This document shows, piece after piece, positions 7,894 through 13,349 of a DNA stretch of 13,349 nt (within the stretch, counting starts at the first letter, position 1; the number at the start of each line of letters is the position of its first letter). Source of the DNA: Ignavibacteriales bacterium (GTDB lineage Bacteria; Bacteroidota; Ignavibacteria; Ignavibacteriales; Ignavibacteriaceae); contig JAGUXE010000269.1 in assembly GCA_020061995.1 (NCBI GenBank), positions 1-13,349 of the forward strand, in the 5' to 3' direction. Made by a program: the position numbers and the translations under genes. Under the pieces are notes generated by a model. That model was not told the origin of the DNA and did not search any database. It saw nothing but the letters and a program-made list of their open reading frames with translations.

Positions 7894-8990
7894 TTAATCA
7901 AAACCCATATCGCATTCTTTTTGCAGGAGGCGGAACCGGCGGGCATCTTTTCCCAGCTATAGCTGTTGCTCAAAAAATTCGTGAAATCAAACCCGAAGCC
8001 GATATCTTATTTGTTGGAACAAAAACTAAAATTGAAGGAAAAGTTGTTCCAGAATCCGGTTTTAATTTTCGATCAATTTGGATAAAGGGATTTTCAAGAA
8101 AATTTAATCTTGAGAATATCTTATTCCCATTGAAATTGTTTGTAAGTATTATTCAATCTTTATTAATAAGTATAAAATTTAAACCGACAGTTTCGGTTGG
8201 TTCAGGTGGATATGTTTCGGGTCCCGCTTTGTGGGCAGCAAATTTGTTGGGCTCTAAGTTAGTCTTGCTAGAACAAAATAGTTTTCCGGGGAAAACAACT
8301 AAATTGCTAGAAAAATATGCACGAGAAATTCATTTGAGTTTTGAAAGTTCATTGAAGCATTTTCAAAATAAAGATAAATGTTTTGTAACCGGGAATCCGG
8401 TTCGTGTAGACATAAAATTATTTGACAAAAAGAAAGCACTAGAACACTTCGGTTTTTCCGAAACAAAAAAAACTGTAGCAATTATTGGTGGAAGTCTGGG
8501 TGCAAAATCGTTAAATGAAATTGTAGCTTCAACATTGAGTGAATTATTAAAAAATGATATTCAAATTATTTGGCAAGCAGGCAACAACTATTTAACCGAT
8601 TATAAAAAGTATGAATCAGATCAAGTTAAGTTATTCTCTTTTATTGATGATATGGCTAAGGTCTATTCGGCTGCGGATCTTATTATAGCTCGAGCAGGAG
8701 CAACGACAATTGCAGAAATTACAACATTGGGTTTGGCGTCATTATTAATACCATCTCCAAATGTTGCTGAAAATCATCAGTATTATAATGCAAAATCATT
8801 ATCTGATCAAAATGCGGCAATTCTTTTAGAAGATAAATGTTTAATGGAAGAGTTCTTAATCAAAGTTATAAGTATTTTAAATGATGAAGGCGGTTTAGCA
8901 GCACTAAGAGCTAACAGTAAAAAATTAGGTAAATCAGATGCAACTGAAGTAATTGCTAAACGAGTAATTTCTTTAGCCGAAGCAAATTAA
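7890..8990 (+). CDS. murG: UDP-GlcNAc:lipid I GlcNAc transferase MurG (lipid II synthase)
   Basis: Peripheral membrane glycosyltransferase (GT28) on the inner face of the membrane that adds GlcNAc to lipid I, making lipid II. The 366 residues show both Rossmann-like domains: GGGTGGH at 13-19, GSGGYVSGP near 104-112, EQNS 128-131, GNPVR 168-172, GGSLGA 200-205 and RAGATTIAE 268-276, followed by a SPNVAENHQ segment (289-297) that corresponds to the acceptor and UDP-sugar site. The start is TTG at 7890, overlapping the ftsW TGA as TTGA. It is the only usual start codon upstream of the glycine-rich loop in this stretch, and AGAGG at 7875-7879 is well placed. Translation is probably coupled to ftsW. 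Confidence 0.96.
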   Translation: MINQNPYRILFAGGGTGGHLFPAIAVAQKIREIKPEADILFVGTKTKIEGKVVPESGFNFRSIWIKGFSRKFNLENILFPLKLFVSIIQSLLISIKFKPTVSVGSGGYVSGPALWAANLLGSKLVLLEQNSFPGKTTKLLEKYAREIHLSFESSLKHFQNKDKCFVTGNPVRVDIKLFDKKKALEHFGFSETKKTVAIIGGSLGAKSLNEIVASTLSELLKNDIQIIWQAGNNYLTDYKKYESDQVKLFSFIDDMAKVYSAADLIIARAGATTIAEITTLGLASLLIPSPNVAENHQYYNAKSLSDQNAAILLEDKCLMEEFLIKVISILNDEGGLAALRANSKKLGKSDATEVIAKRVISLAEAN

Positions 8991-8993
8991 GGA
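8988..8993 (+). promoter_or_regulatory. Shine-Dalgarno site for murC overlapping the murG stop
   Basis: TAAGGA: the murG stop codon TAA forms the first half of the ribosome binding site, 6 bases before the murC ATG. Ribosomes ending on murG would sit on this site, suggesting coupled or reinitiated translation. Confidence 0.6.
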
Positions 8994-8999
8994 TTATAG

Positions 9000-10370
9000 A
9001 TGTTCAAGAATATTAAAAAAGTACATTTTGTAGGAATTGGTGGAATCGGAATGAGTGGTATTGCTGAAATACTTCTGAATCAAGGATTTGAGATTTCAGG
9101 TTCCGATCGAAATTTGTCTGATATTACTAAAAGATTGAGTGATCTTGGTATTAAAATTTATGAAGGACATATTCCTGAAAACGTTAAAGATATTGATGTT
9201 CTTGTCTATTCATCTGCAGTGAGTTTAGATAATCCGGAAGTTCAAGCAGCAATTGGAAGAAAAATTCCAATAATCAAGCGTGCAGAAATGCTTGCTGAGT
9301 GTATGAGAATGAAATACGGAATTGGAATCGCAGGGACACACGGAAAAACGACAACAACTTCAATGGTTGGACTTGTTTTAACTGAAGCCGGAATTGACCC
9401 TACAATTATTGTTGGAGGTAAGTTAAGCAGTCTTGGTGGAACAAATGCTCGACTTGGCAATGGAGAGTTTATTGTAGTAGAAGCAGATGAATTTGATAGG
9501 ACATTTTTAAAATTAACCCCAACAATTGCGGCAATTACAACACTCGAAAAAGAGCATCTGGATACATATTCAGATTTGGAGGATATAAAATCGGCATTTA
9601 TTGAATTTGCAAATAAAGTCCCTTTCTATGGTTTTGTAACAATATGCTTGGATGAACCTGCATTGCAGGACATCTTGCCGCAAATTAATAAGAAGGTAAT
9701 AACTTACGGAGTTTCTCCACAAGCTGATGTACGTGCATTTAATATTATTCATAATGAATTTAGCAGTAAGTACAATATCAATTATAAAGGGGAAGTTCTC
9801 GGGGAAATTATTCTTAAAATACCCGGATTACATAATGTCAAAAATTCATTGGTAGCTGTTTGCATTGCTATGGAGCTTGACATACCATTTAAAACAATAA
9901 AGAAAGCACTAGAGACATTCAGTGGTGTTTACAGAAGATTTGAAGTTAAGTATGATAAAGAGATTATGGTAGTTGATGATTATGCTCATCACCCGACAGA
10001 GACATCTGCTACGCTTTCCGGGATACGCTCCGGTTGGAACAGAAGATTAGTCGCAGTATTTCAACCACATTTATACTCGAGGACCAGAGACTTTTATCAA
10101 GAATTTGGTAGATCATTTTTAAATTCTGATGTTTTTGTTTGTACCGATGTTTATCCTGCAAGAGAATTACCTATAGAAGGTATAACAGGAGAAATAATTA
10201 GTGAGGCGGCAAAGAAATTTGGACATAAAAATGTGATCTATGTTAAAGACAAAAACGAATTACCATCGGTCTTGTTCGAGATAATGAAACCCGGAGATAT
10301 ATTCGTAACAATGGGTGCAGGTGATATCTGGAAATTTGGTGAAAAGTTAATCGAACTAATAAAAAGTTAA
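9000..10370 (+). CDS. murC: UDP-N-acetylmuramate:L-alanine ligase MurC
   Basis: Cytoplasmic ATP-dependent ligase that attaches L-Ala to UDP-MurNAc, the first stem-peptide step. The 456 residues are typical. Motifs: N-terminal GIGGIGMSG (12-20), which distinguishes MurC from MurD/E/F; P-loop AGTHGKTTTT (111-120) with the MurC-specific His; EADEFDRTF (161-169), a variant of EADESD that I recall from Bacteroidota-type enzymes; DDYAHHPTE (326-334), FQPHLYSRTRDF (354-365), DVYPARE (383-389) and MGAGDIW (438-444). The ATG is 9 bases after murG. The next gene is ftsQ; the ddlB or murB often found at this point is absent. Confidence 0.98.
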   Translation: MFKNIKKVHFVGIGGIGMSGIAEILLNQGFEISGSDRNLSDITKRLSDLGIKIYEGHIPENVKDIDVLVYSSAVSLDNPEVQAAIGRKIPIIKRAEMLAECMRMKYGIGIAGTHGKTTTTSMVGLVLTEAGIDPTIIVGGKLSSLGGTNARLGNGEFIVVEADEFDRTFLKLTPTIAAITTLEKEHLDTYSDLEDIKSAFIEFANKVPFYGFVTICLDEPALQDILPQINKKVITYGVSPQADVRAFNIIHNEFSSKYNINYKGEVLGEIILKIPGLHNVKNSLVAVCIAMELDIPFKTIKKALETFSGVYRRFEVKYDKEIMVVDDYAHHPTETSATLSGIRSGWNRRLVAVFQPHLYSRTRDFYQEFGRSFLNSDVFVCTDVYPARELPIEGITGEIISEAAKKFGHKNVIYVKDKNELPSVLFEIMKPGDIFVTMGAGDIWKFGEKLIELIKS

Positions 10371-10375
10371 AAAAA

Positions 10376-11134
10376 ATGCAAAAGAAAGATAAAATAATTG
10401 GTATCACTCTCTTTTCTGTTTTAACTTGCATACTTGTTTTTTTAAGTTTTTTTCAATCAAAAAAAAATAGTAATGATTATATAAAAAAGGTCATTGTTGA
10501 CGGTAATCAACTACTTAGCCAAACTGATTATTTAACAATTGCTGGATTTGATGTTCTTAATGTAACTGATAGTTTAACTCTAAGATTAGTTAAAGAAAGA
10601 TTTGAAACTAACCCTTACATTCAATCTGTTTCGCTTGAACTTAAGGCAGATAATACAGTAGAAGTTTCGGTGACTGAAAAAGATATTCAAGCAGCAATTA
10701 ATATTGAAGGAAAGAATTTTCTAATCACCAATAAATTTGAAGTATTAAGTATTCAGCCTAATACTCAGAAAGTTGATTTTCCGGTAATAACAAATTCTTC
10801 TTTGACAAATTTTTCGATAAACAAAATTGCAGAAAGTGTGGATATTAAATCAGCTTTCAAGATGATTGATGCTTCTAAACAAATAGACCAAGATTTTGCA
10901 AAGATGATTTCAGAAATCAATCTTAGAAACGGAAATGAAGCAGTTATTTATCTAAACGGGTTAGATCCCATAGTATTAATTGGCAAAAATGAAGAAGTTA
11001 AAAAAATTTATGTACTATATGAGTTGCTTAAACAAAATAACAAGACTATTTCGATGGTAAAATCAGCCTCATACATTGATTTGAGATACTCTGAGAATCT
11101 TTTTTTAGGATTGATGCAACTCACAGGAATATGA
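10376..11134 (+). CDS. ftsQ: Cell division protein FtsQ/DivIB-like (POTRA domain)
   Basis: Bitopic division protein that scaffolds the FtsQLB-type complex between the Z-ring and septal synthases. The 252-residue protein has a short basic N-terminus (MQKKDK), one membrane segment at about 7-26, a POTRA-like domain at about 35-100 (IKKVIVDGNQLLSQ start, NPYIQSVSLEL) and a beta-rich region ending in ASYIDLRYSENLF (231-243), the YIDLRY signature of the family. Overall conservation is low, as usual for FtsQ, and position between murC and ftsA adds weight. The start follows murC by 5 bases within an A-rich run with no Shine-Dalgarno. Codons 21-31 are unusually rich in homopolymers (two T7 runs and one A9 run). 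Confidence 0.88.
   Translation: MQKKDKIIGITLFSVLTCILVFLSFFQSKKNSNDYIKKVIVDGNQLLSQTDYLTIAGFDVLNVTDSLTLRLVKERFETNPYIQSVSLELKADNTVEVSVTEKDIQAAINIEGKNFLITNKFEVLSIQPNTQKVDFPVITNSSLTNFSINKIAESVDIKSAFKMIDASKQIDQDFAKMISEINLRNGNEAVIYLNGLDPIVLIGKNEEVKKIYVLYELLKQNNKTISMVKSASYIDLRYSENLFLGLMQLTGI
11125..11128 (+). promoter_or_regulatory. Shine-Dalgarno core deciding among three ftsA ATG codons
   Basis: AGGA lies 2, 5 and 8 bases before the consecutive ATG codons at 11131, 11134 and 11137. Only the second and third have workable spacing, which favours 11137 or 11134 although the first forms the ATGA overlap with ftsQ. Confidence 0.5.
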
Positions 11135-11136
11135 TG

Positions 11137-12387
11137 ATGAAAAATAACATTGTGGCAGGATTAGATTTAGGGACAACGAAGGTTTGTGCAGTTATAGCTG
11201 AACAGTTGGAGAATGATCAATACAAAGTTCTTGGTTTTGGAGTTGCTCCTTCAGAAGGCTTAAGTAAAGGTTTGGTTGCAAATATTACTAAAACAGCAGA
11301 AGCAATTCAAAGTGCTATTGCTATTGCTTCAAATCGTGCCGGTATTCAAGTGGAAGAATTGAATGTTGGAGTTGCCGGCGAACATATTACGAGTTTACGA
11401 CATAGAAATTATGTTACAATCACAAACGAAGAGCATGAAATTACTAAGGAAGATTTAGTTCGATTAGAATCTGATGTCAGAACTATTCCGATACCTTCAG
11501 ACAGACAAATATTGCATATAATTCCGGAAGAATTTTTTATTGATTATAATGGTGGAATTGAAAATCCAATTGGAATGACAGGAACACGTCTCGAAGCAAG
11601 TAATCATATTGTTTTAGCTGCTATTCCGGCTATTCAAAATATAAGAAAATCAGTTGAACGTGCCGGATTTAAAGTTGCTCAATACATTTTACAACCGATT
11701 GCATCATGTTCTTCTGTACTTGATGAAAGCGAAAAAGATTTGGGAGTTTTACTGATTGATATAGGTGGTGGAACCACAGATATAGCTATTCTACATAAAA
11801 AAGCTATAAAGCATTCTAAAGTCTTTGGAGTTGCCGGTAATCAAGTAACTAATGACATTCGAGAATCATTAGGAATCGTAACTCAAGAAGCTGAAATACT
11901 TAAAAAACAACATGGGTATGCTACTGATGCAGCAATTATTAGAGATGAAGAAATCTCGATTCGTGGAGTTGGTGCAAAAGCGAGTGCTATAATTCCAATT
12001 AGCTTGCTTACTCAAATTATTAGCTTACGGATGAGAGAATTATTTACCCTGATCGATAATGATATTAGAAGTGTCGGACTCAAAAATAAAATTAAAGCAG
12101 GGATTGTTTTAACAGGTGGCGGATCAATGCTAAGAGGTTGTACAGAATTGGCTGAAGAAGTTTTTGGAATGCCTTGTAGAATCGGAATCCCTCTGGAGTT
12201 TTCAACAGGTGCTGTTGTGGAAATGGAAAAACCTGAATTTGCAACTGTTGTTGGATTAATTAAGGGAATACCCGGACAAAAAGCGCTTCATAATGCAAAT
12301 CCGACACAAAAGAAGAAAAATAAAAATAAGAAAAATATTGTTAAGGAATCGTGGACAAGATTCCGAGATTTTTTTAATGAATTATAA
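11137..12387 (+). CDS. ftsA: Cell division actin homologue FtsA, membrane tether of FtsZ
   Basis: Actin-like ATPase that polymerises on the inner membrane, anchors FtsZ filaments and recruits later division proteins. Three tandem ATGs (11131, 11134, 11137) all fit; I use the third from ribosome-binding-site spacing. With the third Met as residue 1 (416 aa): phosphate-1 motif GLDLGTTK (8-15), an SHS2/1C region at about 80-160, phosphate-2 motif IDIGGGTTD (207-215) and the adenosine motif TGGGS (326-330). The C-terminus has a lysine/asparagine-rich linker (392-399) and an amphipathic ESWTRFRDFFNEL (404-416), matching the FtsA membrane-targeting helix. It is followed after 20 bases by ftsZ, the classical pair. 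The DNA for the helix also forms a small inverted repeat followed by a T-tract. Confidence 0.97.
   Translation: MKNNIVAGLDLGTTKVCAVIAEQLENDQYKVLGFGVAPSEGLSKGLVANITKTAEAIQSAIAIASNRAGIQVEELNVGVAGEHITSLRHRNYVTITNEEHEITKEDLVRLESDVRTIPIPSDRQILHIIPEEFFIDYNGGIENPIGMTGTRLEASNHIVLAAIPAIQNIRKSVERAGFKVAQYILQPIASCSSVLDESEKDLGVLLIDIGGGTTDIAILHKKAIKHSKVFGVAGNQVTNDIRESLGIVTQEAEILKKQHGYATDAAIIRDEEISIRGVGAKASAIIPISLLTQIISLRMRELFTLIDNDIRSVGLKNKIKAGIVLTGGGSMLRGCTELAEEVFGMPCRIGIPLEFSTGAVVEMEKPEFATVVGLIKGIPGQKALHNANPTQKKKNKNKKNIVKESWTRFRDFFNEL
12345..12375 (+). terminator. Weak terminator-like hairpin plus T-tract at the end of ftsA
   Basis: GGAATC (12345-12350) and GATTCC (12359-12364) form a perfect 6-bp inverted repeat with an 8-base loop, followed after GAGA by seven T (12369-12375). 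It lies in the last codons of ftsA, upstream of ftsZ. The stem is short and the T-run is offset by four bases, so at most partial termination or 3'-end processing is plausible; it may simply be codon coincidence. Confidence 0.25.
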
Positions 12388-12394
12388 ATAAAAT

Positions 12395-12399
12395 AGGAG
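12395..12399 (+). promoter_or_regulatory. Strong Shine-Dalgarno site for ftsZ
   Basis: AGGAG, 8 bases before the ftsZ ATG, sits in the only intergenic gap of any size here (20 bases). It is among the best ribosome binding sites in the window, which fits the high FtsZ:FtsA ratio known in other bacteria. Confidence 0.75.
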
Positions 12400-12407
12400 A
12401 GTAGAGA

Positions 12408-13349
12408 ATGCCTAGTTTTGCCACAATAGATCGATCACAACCGATGACAGCTATATTAAAGGTAGTTGGTGTTGGCGGAGGCGGATGCAATGCAGTTGAA
12501 TCCATGATAAAAAGAGGATTGAGCGGAGTTGAATACGTGGCTGTTAATACTGATGCACAAGTTCTCGAAAAAAGCAATGCGCAACACAAAATACAAATAG
12601 GTGTAAAAATTACAAAAGGTTTGGGCGCAGGTGCTGATCCTAAGATTGGTAAAAAAGCCGCTGAAGAAGATCGTGAAAAAATTGCTGAAGTACTTAGCGG
12701 AAGCGATATGGTTTTTATAACTACCGGTATGGGAGGTGGAACAGGGACAGGAGCTGCTCCAGTAGTTGCTTCAATTGCAAAAAGTCTTGGAGCATTAGTA
12801 GTTGGTGTTGTAACAAAACCTTTCAAATGGGAAGGCAGAGCTAGAACTCTTAATGCAGAAACAGGTATTCAAGAACTTAAACAATTTGTTGATAGTTTAA
12901 TTGTAATTCCGAATGAAAGAATTCTTGCTATACTTGATAAAAATACCCCGGCATCTGCTTCATTCGATAAACCAAACGAAGTTTTATATGAAGCTACCAG
13001 AGGAATTGCCGATATTATTACCATCCCCGGAATTATAAATGTTGACTTTGCTGATGTAAGAACTGTTATGAATCAAAGTGGGGTTGCAGTGATGGGGTGC
13101 GGTATTGCAAGCGGTGAAAACCGTGCAATCGAAGCAGCACAAAAAGCGATCTCAAGTCCTTTACTCGATGGAGTAAGTATCCAGGGAGCAAAAAAAGTTC
13201 TTGTGAATGTTACTGGTTCAGATAACTTAACGATGATGGAAATTTATGATGGCAATAACATTATTCATCAAACAGTTGGTGAAGAGGCGGATATAATTTT
13301 CGGTTATGTTAAGAAAGAAGAAATGAATGATTATGTTTCATATACTGTA
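12408..13349 (+). CDS. ftsZ: Cell division GTPase FtsZ (tubulin homologue), 3' partial
   Basis: Cytoplasmic GTPase that polymerises into the Z-ring. The frame runs 314 codons from ATG 12408 to the window edge without a stop. Visible motifs: T1 loop VVGVGGGGCNAV (19-30), VNTDAQVL (47-54), the tubulin signature GGGTGTG (109-115), TKPF (136-139), IPNERIL (167-173), the T7 catalytic loop NVDFAD (211-216), and GENRAIEAA (236-244) with SPLL (250-253). The last residues seen (about 296-314) match the end of the C-terminal half of the globular core; the flexible linker and the C-terminal FtsA-binding peptide lie outside. Relative to commonly seen sequences, NAVN..MI reads NAVESMI and F.FEGK.R reads FKWEGRAR. 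Confidence 0.98.
   Translation, partial: MPSFATIDRSQPMTAILKVVGVGGGGCNAVESMIKRGLSGVEYVAVNTDAQVLEKSNAQHKIQIGVKITKGLGAGADPKIGKKAAEEDREKIAEVLSGSDMVFITTGMGGGTGTGAAPVVASIAKSLGALVVGVVTKPFKWEGRARTLNAETGIQELKQFVDSLIVIPNERILAILDKNTPASASFDKPNEVLYEATRGIADIITIPGIINVDFADVRTVMNQSGVAVMGCGIASGENRAIEAAQKAISSPLLDGVSIQGAKKVLVNVTGSDNLTMMEIYDGNNIIHQTVGEEADIIFGYVKKEEMNDYVSYTV

Larger units (their letters stand above)
1..13349 (+). other. dcw cluster, probably one polycistronic unit
   Basis: Eleven co-directional genes follow with these junctions: ftsI/murE 1-base overlap, murE/murF 2, murF/mraY 1, mraY/murD 11, murD/ftsW 0, ftsW/murG 4-base overlap, murG/murC 9, murC/ftsQ 5, ftsQ/ftsA overlap of 4 or gap of 2 depending on start, ftsA/ftsZ 20 bases. 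No intergenic space could hold a full promoter except by reaching into coding sequence. The main promoter is presumably upstream of the window, near mraZ or rsmH in other genomes. Transcript limits are inferred, not seen. Confidence 0.8.

Noticed and set aside
2356..10431. Other minus-strand open frames of 60-90 codons inside murE, murF, mraY, murG, murC and ftsQ
   Set aside because: All lie opposite conserved coding sequence, have no recognisable domains and no convincing start signals.
12413..12420. TAGTTTTG, a match to the Bacteroidota TAnnTTTG -7 box
   Set aside because: It lies after the ftsZ ATG within codons 2-5, so transcription from it would miss the start codon and ribosome binding site. 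Matches this short are expected in AT-rich DNA.
12374..12826. 150-codon open frame on the minus strand
   Set aside because: It lies opposite the clearly coding ftsZ and is rich in Pro, Ala and Thr as expected from antisense of Gly/Ala-rich FtsZ codons. It has no independent support.
1..13349. Possibility of a novel or accessory system (defence, mobile or biosynthetic) hidden in the window
   Set aside because: Essentially every base is covered by recognisable dcw genes in conserved order. There are no direct repeat arrays, no integrase or transposase motifs, and no gap large enough for another gene.

Overview
The window is one densely packed, single-strand stretch of a bacterial division and cell wall (dcw) gene cluster. 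The order is ftsI (5' end missing), murE, murF, mraY, murD, ftsW, murG, murC, ftsQ, ftsA, ftsZ (3' end missing). All eleven genes are on the + strand. Junctions run from 4-base overlaps to 20-base gaps, so no gene-free stretch longer than about 20 bases exists. I found no tRNA, rRNA, mobile element or CRISPR array.

Likely organism: a Gram-negative-type bacterium of the Bacteroidota/Chlorobiota (FCB) assemblage, most plausibly an Ignavibacteria-like lineage. This is inference. The DNA is visibly AT-rich (by eye about one third G+C, not computed). MurE carries the DNPR motif of meso-diaminopimelate-adding enzymes. FtsW and MurC carry residue variants (QPN for QPD, EADEFDRTF) that I associate from memory with this group. 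Strong Shine-Dalgarno sites alternate with A-rich, SD-less starts. The presence of murF inside the cluster argues against a typical Bacteroidia. The layout matches the E. coli cluster except that ddlB is missing between murC and ftsQ.

Region by region: bases 1-1412 hold the transpeptidase and C-terminal PASTA parts of the divisome penicillin-binding protein. Bases 1412-10370 hold the cytoplasmic and membrane steps of lipid II synthesis (MurC, MurD, MurE and MurF ligases, MraY, MurG) with FtsW inserted between murD and murG. Bases 10376-13349 hold the divisome core (FtsQ, FtsA, FtsZ). Together MurC-D-E-F build UDP-MurNAc-pentapeptide, MraY and MurG turn it into lipid II, FtsW polymerises and FtsI crosslinks it at the septum, and FtsZ anchored by FtsA, with FtsQ as an assembly protein, places the machine. 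MurA, MurB, Ddl, the flippase and FtsL must be encoded elsewhere or upstream.

I do not see a previously undescribed system here. The points most worth a second look are a terminator-like hairpin with a T-tract at the very end of ftsA just before ftsZ, altered residues in conserved FtsW motifs, homopolymer tracts early in ftsQ, and the use of TTG and GTG starts at tightly coupled junctions.
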